Shown: positions 1 to 10,987, counted from the stretch's first letter. The stretch: 17,054 bases of DNA from Phoronis ovalis (GCA_028565635.1 JAOXYB010021936.1:1-17054), one strand, 5' to 3'. Made by a program: numbers and translations. Notes: generated by a model not told the origin, from the sequence alone.

Positions 1-115
1 TATACATACATATATATATATATACATACATATATATATATACATACATATATATATACATACATACATATATATATATACATACATATATATATACATA
101 TACATATATACATAT

Positions 116-155
<40 letters not shown>
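1..155. repeat. TA/CATA-rich microsatellite
   Basis: The first 155 bases are almost entirely alternating TA with interspersed TACA units, ending in a pure TA run near 127-154. This is a simple-sequence repeat, probably variable in length. It lies downstream of the synaptotagmin-like gene and has no coding content. It continues to the left edge, so its true length is unknown. Confidence 0.95.
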
Positions 156-158
<3 letters not shown>

Positions 159-398
159 ATAATAAATACTATAATAAATACTACGACAATACAAACAGAA
201 AGCCCAAGGTGTGTGTAATAAAATAATAATTAATATGCATATACCCGACAGCTTGGAGTATCAGCCTCCGTATTTTTAGAGAACCACATGATCACAGTAT
301 TATCAGTGGAGCGGAGCACAAACTTATAAACGGTGCTATCACAGTTATGTACCGAACTAACAAAATGTTTATCTTCTTTAGAAATAAACCACTGTTTT
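156..398. other. 3' flank or 3' UTR of the synaptotagmin-like gene
   Basis: This stretch follows the stop codon of the minus-strand gene. I find neither AATAAA nor ATTAAA on the minus strand anywhere in 1-398. The polyadenylation site is therefore either non-canonical or to the left of the window. No other gene is seen. Confidence 0.5.
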
Positions 399-712
399 TC
401 ACTTCATATCATGCCAGTAGGCAACAGCTTTTCTTGGCGCTTGCATCATTTCAGTCCAATGTAACTTAGCTGACTGTTCGCACTGCGAACCTAAGTATAT
501 TTTCCCTATAACTATATCACTGCGCGATTTTTGTTCTTTGTCAACTGCATACATTAAAGATAGAATTAATGTGTTCATTCCTAATGTTGCCACTGGTATA
601 TCAAAGGTTAATGTTTCATTGAAAGTAGGATTTATTTCTCCATGTCTAATTGAAGTCCTTTGTTTCGTTACTGTATCTTTGCCATGTAAAACATTTGCCG
701 TTACATACAGAG
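399..712 (-). CDS. Synaptotagmin-like exon 5: rest of C2B and stop
   Basis: The acceptor is TATCTTAAAG|CTCTG at 714-713. Two bases complete the split Ala codon 303, then 103 residues and TGA (399-401). It contains the polybasic-strand equivalent KDTVTKQRTS, INPTFNETLTFDIP, VIGKIYLG and the terminal HWTEMM...AYWHDM. This corresponds to the WHXL-type C-terminal motif of synaptotagmins, with Met instead of Leu. Loop 3 (YAVDKEQKSRSD) is not a normal DxDxxxxxD calcium loop. Confidence 0.9.
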
Positions 713-3700
713 CTTTAAGATAAAATAGTCGGTATAACATTAGTATGAATAAGGAAGTGGTTTTTCTAGCGCTTGATTTGCACTCACATTGAAACTATTT
801 AACAAAATTTACTAATATCACCGCCAGATATATTTTTTTACTACTTAATGCATTTATTTTCTTGGTACTTTTAAGATTCAGTAGCAATTGACACTAAATG
901 GGCTGAAAACTAGAAGTCACTGCCTGTTGTGTAGCTAAAAAATAAGATTGACAGTTCATTACTTTTCAACAATTTATTAAAACATAACAGCTTTTACCTA
1001 TATCTTGCTGCATTTCAGGTGCTAGTGTTAAATTTCGTATCCTCATAATAACACACGATAGTCTTTCTGCAGTGGGTAGGTAACTAAGCGACACTAGCAT
1101 CCGTCCTGTAGGCTCCTGAAAAAATCAAGAAATGCCATTGATAGACTTTTTCCTTGTTGCTCACAGTAAACACAGGGTGATCATAATAATTGCCGAAAAT
1201 AAAAATTTTATTGTTGCTACATAAACAGAATTGGTGGCTTTGAAATATAAAAATAGAGATTTCTAGTATGTCAGACAACAAAATACCCAGATCTAGTATG
1301 GCCGTCTGTCATACTGCAAACTTGATCATAAATAGTTACTGTCATTTTTTACTAAATTGGCTGAGAATAATTATAACGAATTTATCAATTATGTTACCTG
1401 AACAGGCTCCTGTATTTCTTGAACCATTATTTCCTCTTTGTCAAAAATTAGGTTCTTCAAGAAAAACATCACTTCACCAACCAGTTCAACATGGGAATAT
1501 TTATCGCAGTCAAAGATTAAAAAATGCACAACATAATTTTTAACATGTTTAGCTTTTATAGAGGCTTCGAAAATATCATCAAACTTCGGACTTAAATTTG
1601 ATTTACGGCATTGAGTTTGAAAATTAAATTCACTTGGTATGGTGGAGGACGTCCTTTTGTGTGCTTTTGATTTCTTTTTATTCAGAAGAATTTTTACACA
1701 AGGGTTGCACGGTCTCGACACTTTTATTCCTGACAGTTGAGTTATTTTTATATTCCTTATTTGCAAAGATTCTGCGTCTGATATATATTCGATTGTGCAT
1801 TGCAATGTGCCAGGTTCATCAGGGCCACTTCCAACTGAAACAGTTTCTATCCCATCGTCAGCCTGAAAAAATAATGAAAAAATGGGTCTCCCTACATGTG
1901 TGCCATCTGGTGGAAGACAATGATGACGCCACTGATTTACAGCCCCCATGCCATAATTAATGAATATTTCCTAGGAAAGTCGAGACATAAGAAATGCACC
2001 CTTAGAATTTTATATATCCTAGTTTTGCATAAACCTTAATTTTCCCATGCGCTTCAAGATATGCCGCTGTTACAGCTAACGGAAGAATACCGTCATTACA
2101 GCTTTGGTGTCCATGAGGGCAATTATACATAGAAAGTATGCAGAGAGGACATGCTGGTAATTGCATACACTAGCTGTAGTAGTCTGTATACTGCCAGATA
2201 CACTGCCAGGTATACTAAGCATTTCATCACATGCGGTGAGGTAAGACAAATTGCCGTAAATGCCATTCCTTCGCTAGATGTAATATGCTTGAAAGAAATT
2301 TCCAAAAATTGCATAAAAGAAAATCGAAGTGTCATCTTACGCTAAAGAATCCTGCAATTTTTATTATTTAGGATGCTTTCATTTTATGCAAAGTTCACTT
2401 TCTATTAACGCCCAAACAGGATGAACCAGAGAAAAAATACTCATTAAGCCACTCTGATGTAATTGTTGGAGCTCTTGGCACATTAGAGAATACGCTTGCT
2501 ATTGGTTTTCAAATGTCATACGTAACAGTTTTGATTTTGATCATGCGCGTGTATTATGTCTTGATCAAAACATTGCACGCAATAAAACAAATAACCCTTT
2601 GTAAAGGATCGTAATAAAAAGACTCATAAAGAATAGAAACCCATAATAAATAACTGAATGTCTTTTAAGTATTTTTACAAATGAGAAGATCCTCACGCCA
2701 CATACTGTAAATTATAATTTTTAAATTTAATAACTGAAAGGTGAATATTAAATCGGGAAAATAACAAAAATTTATTAAAACTGTTATATAATTCGCGACA
2801 ATTTTAAGCACAAATAATAAAATTCGCAAGTATTACGATTAGAAATGATTATTGTATAATGCAAATTCGTGATATTGTGCTTTATAACGCTTACCAGCTG
2901 CATGGTCTTGTGATTCTATATACAAAGGGCCCCTTTGGAAGCCAGCATCAGGGTTTTAAGGGCCTATCCTTGATAGTGGATAAGCAAGTTTACAAAATGC
3001 AATTTTTTCTAGATCTTACATTGTATTCCACTTTATTTCCATATATTTTACACTTTTAATTTTGTATTATTTGTTTAATAACAGGTCTCCAGTTATATAC
3101 TTTGGTGCTGTACTTTTTATTATGTAATGTTTTTAAGCATATTTTATTTGTGAATTTGTACCTTGTTTATTTTTTATCAGAAATATGTACTTACTTATTT
3201 CCTTACTTTACAAGTAAATGAAAAAGTACGATACCACGAAAGTCGCGTTTAGCTGCATTATGCGTGTTATTAGTTTGGTATAATATATGATATATAAATT
3301 AACATTTTTTTTTACAGAATAACGATTAAAAATAATTTTTTTCCCACATTACCTTAGCAGAAGAAGGTTGGTGACCATGAATTGTACTCCAAAGTGTATG
3401 CGAAAGTTCTCTGAGCAAAGAATCTTCTGTAGACTTCTTAGGCAAAACCACTACATGCTTTTCTAAAAAAAAACGTGCAAGAAACATATTAGCACAACTG
3501 GAAATTAATTATCTCGTTTATATCGAAGTAAAATAAATATCTTTTTTTGTAAATACATTTTAATTTGTTTATGTTTGTTTCGATAAACTGTCTCAATAAT
3601 ATTGTGATTTTAATTGTATTTCATGGAGATTGTGCTACAACGTGCATAGAACATAAAGAAATCCTTATATAAGGTTATATGTGTATCCAGTCTGAATAAA

Positions 3701-5125
3701 TCCATCCGTTAGTATTCCGTACCCTCTCAACTAACGTCTGGGCTTAACCATAGTCAATATTTGTTTACTATCTCGAAAAGCAGAAGAATGATAATCCATT
3801 TATTTCTATATAAAGTGTCACGAAAGTCTTGACACCAATCAAATTACAGCTTACAATAATAGGTATAACAGTGGACTAAGCGGGTAGGGGCCGATCACAC
3901 ACATGCTGTGCTGCCAGAGTTTATCTATAGTGTGATAAGCAAAAAGCATGCTCACGGCGATGCGTATACAGAATGAGTCATAATGATAGAATAGGCGTGG
4001 TAGGTGATGTTGGATCACGCAGAGAGAAAGGCTTATCTGGGTTGGCAAAAGATTAATGAAGTACGTATGTCTGAACTTGAAGGGATATAACAAAAATTGA
4101 CTATGGTTAATTAAGCCCAGACGTTAGTTGAGAAGGTACGGAGCATTAACGGATTGGATTTTCTCAGACTGATTTGTATCCATTGTTTATCTGCATAGAG
4201 TAATATGTGTTATTAATTGATTGTGCCTATATTGTTTTACGATTCATCCGTATAGAACACAACCACATACTATATAATGTATCGCGAAAACAAACGGAAG
4301 AAGGAAGCTTTCAGCGGATGGATAGTCAGTAGATGTATATCAAATATCTGATGGTACGCTCATATTTCATATATTCGCCTGAAAATTTCTGCAATTATGC
4401 TTATAGCTTGTTTTTAATTGTGATTAAATCTACGTGCGAATGAGGTTAACAGTGACCCTTCGTAAGTAATTTCAACCTTTTGTATATCAGTTCATTTGAA
4501 GTTCAACTTTTCATTCTCACAAAATAATACAAAACATTTCCTTAATTTTTCTTTTTGAAAATATAGATCCTGATTGTAAAGCTGAGACTATTATATCTAT
4601 AATAGTCTCCGTTGTGAAGTCTTGAGCTTCTAAATAATATAAGGATTTTAATGTTTTTCAGAAAATGAATTAGCTAGGTAACTTTTACAAAAAAATCTAG
4701 TATAGTATGTATGTAACCCCGAATCTCTAGACTCACATTTTCTCTCAAATTCCCAATAGTTGAGTACCCATCGAAAATCCGACTAAATGTGTCATATTAT
4801 TTAATCATAACTGTTGCGAAATCATAGGAAATAATTATATGGGCAAAACATCTGCAGACACACGCATACTTTACTTAATAATCTCATTTAGTTATTTTGT
4901 GCTAGACTTACCTTCGTCATCAAACTTCGCTCTCAGTGGACAGTACTTGTGAAGAAAACACCCTGGCCATAATTTGCAGATCATGCAACAAAACGCTGTC
5001 AGAAACACCAATCCTAATCCAAGCATAATCCATATTCGGTCATATACTGATAAAAAGTTATAATTGTGAAATGGTGTTTCAGTAACAGTATCTTCAGTCA
5101 TTATAATGTATGCACCGAATACCAT
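399..5125 (-). CDS. Divergent synaptotagmin (SYT12/15-like), complete, five coding exons
   Basis: Spliced model, minus strand: 4912-5125, 3353-3462, 1398-1862, 998-1115, 399-712; 1221 nt, 406 residues. Every intron starts GT and ends AG, and the phases (1, 0, 0, 1) join cleanly. Synaptotagmins are membrane-anchored tandem-C2 proteins of vesicle trafficking. Seen here: a short N-terminal segment; a membrane span near residues 31-50 followed by cysteines (46, 47, 50, 56, 61) that could be palmitoylated; a linker; C2A about 126-258; C2B about 265-406. C2B has the family hallmarks YLPTAERL (275-282), INPTFNETLTF (329-339) and a C-terminal HWTEMM...WHDM. Most calcium-binding aspartates are absent, so calcium-independent action is inferred. 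The length is near that of SYT15 or SYT12 (about 420). The first ATG (5125) has a strong context (A at -3, G at +4); an in-frame TGA lies upstream at 5168-5170. M9 (5101) is an alternative start. The exact paralogue is uncertain. Confidence 0.88.
713..997 (-). other. Intron 4 of the synaptotagmin-like gene
   Basis: A 285-bp phase-1 intron, GT at 997-996 and AG at 714-713. It is AT-rich and I see no other feature in it. Confidence 0.85.
998..1115 (-). CDS. Synaptotagmin-like exon 4: start of C2B
   Basis: The acceptor is TTTTTTCAG|GAGCCT at 1117-1116 and the donor is GATATAG|GTAAAAG at 998/997. It is 118 nt long and leaves one base of codon 303. It encodes residues 264-302, including GRMLVSLSYLPTAERLS, the strongly conserved first two strands of a synaptotagmin C2B. 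Loop 1 is NLTLAPEMQQDI, lacking the paired aspartates of calcium-binding C2B domains. Confidence 0.85.
1116..1397 (-). other. Intron 3 of the synaptotagmin-like gene
   Basis: A 282-bp phase-0 intron separating C2A and C2B, GT at 1397-1396 and AG at 1117-1116. No other feature is seen. Confidence 0.85.
1398..1862 (-). CDS. Synaptotagmin-like exon 3: C2A domain
   Basis: 155 whole codons (residues 109-263). The acceptor is TTTTTTCAG|GCTGAC and the donor GTTCAG|GTAACA. It opens with an acidic/Gly linker, then C2A from GTLQCTIEY (126-134) to about 258. Loop 1 reads GIKVSRPCNPCVKI in place of the usual Asp-containing SDPYVKV, so the loop-1 calcium aspartates are gone. Loop 3 reads FDCDKYSHVE, keeping two aspartates (226, 228) and a serine (231), with Glu 234 where the third acidic ligand usually sits. 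A basic, Ser/Thr-rich expansion (about 170-196) lengthens the region before SPKFDDIFEASI. The end VGEVMFFLKNLIF resembles the matching SYT15 strand. Confidence 0.88.
1863..3352 (-). other. Intron 2 of the synaptotagmin-like gene
   Basis: A 1490-bp phase-0 intron, GT at 3352-3351 and AG at 1864-1863. It holds short local repeats (CTGCCAG/A-ATAC near 2190-2215) and a 9-bp inverted repeat TTTTGATCA / TGATCAAAA at 2535-2543 and 2562-2570. The open frames in it (for example 2123-2345 and 2859-3059) resemble no family I recognise and I regard them as chance. An alternative exon cannot be excluded. Confidence 0.7.
3353..3462 (-). CDS. Synaptotagmin-like exon 2: juxtamembrane linker
   Basis: The acceptor is a long T-run ending TTTAG at 3464-3463 and the donor is AAG|GTAATG at 3353/3352. 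It is 110 nt long, entering in phase 1 and leaving in phase 0. It encodes residues 72-108 (EKHVVVLPKKSTEDSLLREL and onward), a polar linker between membrane span and C2A. Support comes from splice sites, an open frame and a phase that matches both neighbours, rather than from homology, since such linkers are poorly conserved. Confidence 0.72.
3688..3765. repeat. Left terminal inverted repeat of the intronic element
   Basis: The arm of 78 bp runs from CAGTCTG to about CAATATTTGTT. It pairs with 4089-4171 in inverse orientation. The best conserved core is CTAACGTCTGGGCTTA (3731-3746). Confidence 0.85.
4089..4171. repeat. Right terminal inverted repeat of the intronic element
   Basis: The arm of 83 bp is the inverse copy of 3688-3765. 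It has a 4-bp TTAA-type insertion (TGGTTAATTAAGCCC compared with GGGCTTAACCA on the left) and a few substitutions. The divergence between arms suggests an old insertion. Confidence 0.85.
4584..4609. repeat. 26-bp near-perfect palindrome
   Basis: GAGACTATTATA is followed after two bases (TC) by its exact inverse complement TATAATAGTCTC. It would form a tight 12-bp hairpin or cruciform. It lies in intron 1 of the synaptotagmin-like gene, outside the MITE-like element. No longer inverted arms extend from it. Confidence 0.8.
4912..5125 (-). CDS. Synaptotagmin-like exon 1: N-terminus and transmembrane anchor
   Basis: Encodes residues 1-71 plus one base of codon 72. It holds the only hydrophobic span of the protein (WIMLGLGLVFLTAF), flanked by a CCMICKLW cysteine cluster and basic residues, which fits a type I-like N-out anchor without a cleaved signal peptide. 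The donor is GAAG|GTAAGT at 4912/4911. The frame stays open upstream to 5167 but without an ATG, so a non-coding 5' exon or leader could precede it. Confidence 0.82.
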
Positions 5126-8100
5126 CGTCAGCGCTACACGATGGACAATGCGACACAAACGTAAATATCACTCCATATTATGAACATTTATCCTATCTTC
5201 AGTTGTATCTTTAGTTTTCCATAATTTGAGTGTTTGAGTAATGTTTCTAAATTTTGAAAACGAAGTTATAATGATCACGATATAGTGCACATGTGAACTT
5301 CCTTGGTCACACCTTGTTAAATAATTTATCTGCACTTATTATTTAGACTTGCCAGAGATTTATATTTTCAGCATCTACCTCCATCCACCTGCATAAAGAT
5401 CAATGGAATTAGCTATGTGAATTATTAAGGCTCAGTGTAACGATTCTTTATTCTTGAATAACCTTTGACGTTGGCGGATTATTGTATTAACCAGCATGGG
5501 AACGACCAATACCTTTCATGAAGTATCCTTTCATGAAGTATAACCCCACATCATACATAGTGACCCTTTCTATGCAACATCCTTTAAAGTTTCTACACAT
5601 AACGGCCTGAATGCTCTTTTGAGTATTCTGATAAATTACGGAATTATATCTCTTTTACAAAATAATTGTTAAAGCTCTGCTTGGAAAGCTAATTGAAAAA
5701 ATATTGTTTTCTAATTGTATCATTAGTTATCTCTTAGATCTTGAGGGTTACTGTACATAAAACATGAACAAGCGGATAATGTAATATTATATTAGCCGTT
5801 GACTGTTCAACTAACTATTTGTTTTGGAATTATATTACAGTACAGAATATTAACCGGTTGTAATTGGAACCCAAATACAATACCGCTATAATACTAAAAA
5901 TAGTTGTGGCTATTATTTTTCTTCCAAAACTACTTAAGGAAATTAAGGTTTTAGATAACATTCTTGAAATCCATTTCATTTCATTAGTTATCTATCAAAT
6001 AACGTCTGTTCCTTTTTTTGTAAATTCGCATCTAAATGTAAAACGACATCGGGGGGAGGGTGATCCTGAACGCTAGTACGATTGCTATTATACAATAATC
6101 AAGTGGCTAATTATGTATACAAATTAGATTAAAATGCTGCAGTATTCATTATACATACGTTCAACTTCTACCACGATGAAGTAGAGATTACTAACACACA
6201 ATATTCTTTCCCGTATTTTCTTAATACCCCGGCCAACTATCAAATTCAAATTTTCACTATTAAATATAGCGCATCCCCGGGAATATATATCGTGAATACC
6301 CTGATATACTGAGTACGATCTAGAAATATACTGCGGGCAAAATCTATTGTTATAATAATTACTAATCTTTATTTGAGTTCTGAAGAAGTAAAAAAGTGTA
6401 CTAATTAAAAAAGCAATTTGCTGTTTTATATTTTGTTTGTTGTTGGAACAGTGGGCGAGTGGCAGCTGTAAAATGAGTAATAATTTTAATCAGTTGAACT
6501 AGGGGGCAGATAACACCCGTATATGTTTTTTAATATTAAGATACCAAGAAAAGGTTCTACTCGGAAATGCAAATCATATTTTATATTAAGCCCTCGGGCT
6601 TATTAATTAGCCTATCGTAATAGATGCCATAATTATTAGATACGAAATTTTAATTTATTTATGCTCTAACCTTTGCCTATTATTTGCAAACATTTCTATG
6701 TTCTATTTTTAATACGTCTGATAATATATCAAACAACAAAGATGTCGTTTAAAATTATTGTAATAGTCAAGGCATGACTTTTAAAATAGGTATGTCACGA
6801 TATGCTATACATGTACAGTGAAGGGAAACAAAAGCGTACACGAGCATGAGGAGGTCGGGATACTCCTTTTCTTATCAGCAAGTAGAGATAAATTTGTGAG
6901 CTTGTTCTATATCTATCTACTATGGTTTTAAAAGTGAATTGAAACACTATAGAATTTTCCAGTTTACTCCCAATCTACCCTGTTCAACGTTGGGTTGTGT
7001 TGTTTGCTATCAAGAACGATACAATATGATATTGGTGATCGCTTGCAAAGTGTCACTATCTAGTTATCAGAATTTTATGTACCTGCAATATAAAATACTA
7101 ATTAACATACTATTTCAGAGTGAGGGGTAAATCTATCATGATTACACGCCTTCCGCTATAAACCTGTTTTATTTAATACAGATTCATAGTTATGTGTATT
7201 CAGCCTCGATCATTCAGCTGATAACATATACCCAGCATATACCACATAGAAAACAAATACTATATTATAACAAATAAAATATAATTTGTACAAATTCGGT
7301 AATTTACGTTTTGTACAACTATCATAGGATAAACATATGAACATCATGTAAATATTTCAATAACACATATCTACCAGTGTTGCTACCATGACGCGCTGCA
7401 GCACCACACCCCTTGCCTAAACCTGTGACAGAGAATCTGTTCATGATTAGCTACGAAATTATTATAATATGCGTACTCTGATAAAAATCTAGTTTAACTC
7501 TTCATAAAACTAACCTTCTTATTAAACGATGTCATCTATAGATAGTCGTGAAAATCAACAGATGCTGCGGCTATATAAGCTACCCGGATAAGCTACGACT
7601 CAAATATCATTTTTCCGAATAGCAATGGGTGTAATCGCTCTTTTATAATAACTTTCTTAAATTTCAATACAATTCCTTATACATTCTTTGGTGGAGTACT
7701 AAATGCCTGCTGTGTAGTCTCTATCACTTTTCATATCTGGATATAGCAAGGACATAACATAATATATAAACACCAGCATGTTATTACAATGTGACCCGAC
7801 ACATCCATCTTTATCATGCGTCTACTACAAACTGTAAAATATGAATTTTTGTATGTTTAATTAAACTTACTTGTTTAAACCAAAGAATTTCTCAAACGTA
7901 TAATAAATTTGAGGAGTCTCAGCAGGAAAAAAACCTAACCTCAAGTTTAATATGTGTTTGTTCTCCCTTTCTTGCATGAGTAAACGTCTGTACGATCTTA
8001 CATTTGTGCCGGAACAAACACAAGCATATTACATGATACCAAAATAACAGCTAGTTGATCTAAACATACAACAGTCACGGGTCAGTAGAGCAATATATAA

Positions 8101-10967
8101 TATTTGCTCCAATAAAGATGGCTTTCTACTAAAAACATTTAGGTTACAGTAAAAATGTTGACTGTGTTATACTGAAGCATGTGACATTCACAGTTATTAA
8201 TTAATAATAACAAGTGACTTCATAAACACCGCGATATCATGGTAATTCAAATCATGAGGTACTATATAGGATATACAAAACTGACTCATACCAGGGTAAC
8301 CAGGCTAATTTTAGTCTTTTTAATTTCCGAGCAGAAATAAGCTAAATTCATAAAACTAATTGACATATAGTCACATGCATAGATGAAAAAATTTTAGATC
8401 GTAAGACGGTAAGTTAAACTATAGCTTTTTACGTATTTCCATGTTAATAATGTAAAATAGAAAACTTGTGAAATTAAATTCTATTGTGTATTCCTACAGC
8501 ATATATGGTAAAAAATGCAGAGATTCTAAAATACATTGAAATTAAACTTTACTATGAAGATAATTATTGTTACTCACTCTATTCTACTCGCCAAACATCA
8601 CAACACGGTTGCGCATTTTTAAACCAATTTTTAAAGCATCACAATGGTATATTAATTATTTGAATATATACTATTAGAAACATTAACGTTTGCAACTCTC
8701 CCCAATGAAACTTCAATGACCCATGATTTTTCTCAATAGCTGACCGGCAATTTTAGCACTACTGAATGAAAGTTAGATCGTATGTTACCACGTCTCATAA
8801 CAACAGGTTAGGAATCAGCACAGAAGCAACAGGTGTTCATTCAATGCCATTACATGCAGCTGCTTTTACGTTATTACACAGCAATTGGAAATGTTGTCAA
8901 ATTTTACTGAATATTATTTTTTTTTAAAGTAACATTAAGCGTAAATAACTGCAATATGTGCAAGTGTGCCAATGCGTCTGTTACATCTGTGACAATAATA
9001 GAAAAATATTTACGCTTTCATTGTCTTTTTTTGCACCAAAATATTTTGTGAAAAAAAAGGATTACGAAGAAATCGATATTTTTTATGGAATATAATTTAA
9101 AATCATTACTTTGTTTCCGCTCTGACCGATAAGTCAGTGTTGCGAAATAGATAGATTCGATATTTCTCCCAGGGCATGGCTTCTCAAGTAAACACATGTT
9201 ACACCTTCATAAAGGTTTTAATTTTAATTTATAAACTGATCCACATTCTTTGAAACCCAGATTTATTGATCAAAGTGTAATAAATAAATCACTGTATAAT
9301 ACCGTATAGCCTCTATTATGTTGGTCACTCAAATAATATGTTATAAAAACATTTGTTATCATCTTTTTGGTGCATCATCTTGTTAATTTCCATTTTGTAA
9401 TAATTCAATCACCTTATGTTAAAAAAAAACAACATATGTAGTGATGATAAAACTGGATAAACCTTATAGCAATTGTAATGCATTAAGGTCTTCAATTCCC
9501 CGGCGACACTATACGTTTTGTTTATTGTTTTCTCCCAAATTCTTTATGCCCGATCATCTAACCAATCAAAATTTTTTATCGAAAAATGAAATTAATAAAA
9601 TGTGGCGCACTTATTAACAGAGGTCATGCGGTATATCCGCCAGAGCAATTGATAGATGAATTAAGAGGTTTTTAGAAATTAATTGTATTATCCGGAATCA
9701 CATGTATGCGGCTCTTGCTTTGGAGTGTCTATGTTTAATCCTAGGATATATCAAACTATCTTATTTCAGTGTGACATTTTAAAGCATTTTCCATCCATTA
9801 TACTAAACAATACATCGGACGCCGGATGTCGGGTGATGGCGAAAACACTGGATATTAATGCATTCCATAGACGGGATTCATACCCACTATTACAAGATAG
9901 TCTTCTCGCACTGCACTTTTAACATTTATTGCCTTATGTAGAATATCACATCCTCATCCACCGGTTCTCATAAATAACAAAAATGTTCAGCACCATAAAG
10001 TTTCAACATAGTTTATTATATTTTAAGCTGCCATAAAAGCCCTAATGATATTTACAACATTTTTAAAAACAGGACATTCAGATCCTTACATATCAACATA
10101 TTGACTGCTGCAGAATATTCTTCTTGGTACAACTAAAAACATTAATGAACACAGAAAAATTATGTATAAGTCAAGCCAGACACGCGGGATGTCAACGTCC
10201 CGCATCAACCTATTTGCCAAATCCACCGATCAGGACACACTAAACAATTATGGACAACCTGGGGGACATAATTATGATTAAGCTGCATCCTTGTTACGAA
10301 AGCACAGACAATTTTTTAACAGTTTATTCACACAAAGGGTTAATATTTAGGCTATTTATAAACAATTCAAAATGTACTTAGACACGTATGCAAAAAAAGA
10401 ATACAACGTCCTACAACCGCAAACTTAACGAACGCAAACTTGGTCACCAATCTAACCTTACAATTTTAGCAATTAAATTGTATTCCTCAACTTGTTATTA
10501 TTTAATTGACAAACAGAAATTCAGATGTACTGCCTCTCCTCGTATGTATTTTTCTTGAAGGAGTCCTTTACTGACAAATCTGAGAATACTAATCAAAAAT
10601 AGCCTACATGATTACTTCACCTCAGAAAACAATTTTTTAAAGATAATTTACTGATATTTAACAAAATTTTCAAGAAACTGAAGTAAACATCCAGTCTATT
10701 CTATTCACGATTCTATACAAAATAAATATTAACTCAACGAAGTTCAGAAAATATGTTGTTCAGTGTTTTCTTATTTAATCAAGATTTTTTTTTGAATATC
10801 AATTTGATCAAAAATTCAACATTAGGGCTACTAATAAAACTGTTAGTGCTTGATTTTTAAAAAAAGAATCAATACTATAGTTTTTGGGCAACAACCTTTT
10901 GGAAAAGAACGTTTTTGAAAAACGAAAATTCCTTATCAGATGATTAGTACATTTTTACCTATGAATT
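5126..10967. other. Intergenic region, no gene recognised
   Basis: This is 5.8 kb of AT-rich DNA between the start of the synaptotagmin-like gene and the element downstream of BCKDHB. It should contain the synaptotagmin promoter and any 5' UTR exon, which I cannot place. The open frames here (5864-6076, 6939-7130, 9683-9922) are short, biased by the base composition and match no family I know. Small features seen: a 15-bp tandem duplication at 5512-5541, a 14-bp palindrome AATTTGTACAAATT at 7283-7296, and a short GC-rich hairpin GCGGGA...TCCCGC near 10184-10203. No tRNA, rRNA or transposase was recognised. Confidence 0.6.
5512..5541. repeat. 15-bp exact tandem duplication
   Basis: The unit CCTTTCATGAAGTAT occurs twice without a gap (5512-5526 and 5527-5541). 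It is likely a replication-slippage or repair duplication. It lies about 390 bp upstream of the synaptotagmin-like start codon; no regulatory role can be read from it. Confidence 0.85.
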
Positions 10968-10987
10968 CAGGCCCGTCAGATGCGAAT

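Larger units (their letters stand above)
3688..4171. mobile_element. Non-autonomous DNA transposon (MITE-like) with ~80-bp TIRs
   Basis: The two ends are long inverted repeats: 3688-3765 on the left and 4089-4171 on the right. The left end begins CAGTCTG and the right end finishes with its complement CAGACTG. My hand alignment of the arms gives seven mismatches and two gaps, including an uninterrupted 22-bp match. The outer flanks are ATGTGTATC (3679-3687) and ATTTGTATC (4172-4180), a likely 9-bp target-site duplication with one mismatch. The 484-bp body has no transposase; the frame at 3851-4093 (minus) matches nothing I know. Long TIRs with an 8-9-bp duplication fit Mutator-like or Merlin-like derivatives, but the superfamily is not established. 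Confidence 0.82.
3463..4911 (-). other. Intron 1 of the synaptotagmin-like gene
   Basis: A 1449-bp phase-1 intron between the transmembrane exon and the linker exon, GT at 4911-4910 and AG at 3464-3463. A third of it is the inverted-repeat element at 3688-4171; it also contains the palindrome at 4584-4609. The rest is AT-rich sequence without recognisable content. Confidence 0.75.

Noticed and set aside
2535-2570. 9-bp inverted repeat TTTTGATCA ... TGATCAAAA as a hairpin RNA
   Set aside because: It is a short stem with an 18-base spacer in AT-rich intron sequence, not distinguishable from chance.
3851-4093. 80-codon minus-strand open frame inside the inverted-repeat element
   Set aside because: It is too short for a transposase and lacks any recognisable catalytic motif. 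The element is best read as non-autonomous.
5126-5158. Eleven extra N-terminal residues for the synaptotagmin-like protein starting at 5158
   Set aside because: The codon at 5158 is TTG, not ATG. The first in-frame ATG is at 5125.
9683-9922. 79-codon open frame on the plus strand in the intergenic region
   Set aside because: It has no recognisable domain or similarity and no exon-like support. It is within the length range expected by chance in 17 kb.
5126-10967. Search for tRNA, snRNA or a hidden multi-gene system in the intergenic region
   Set aside because: No cloverleaf-type B box, transposase or conserved coding block was seen by eye on either strand.
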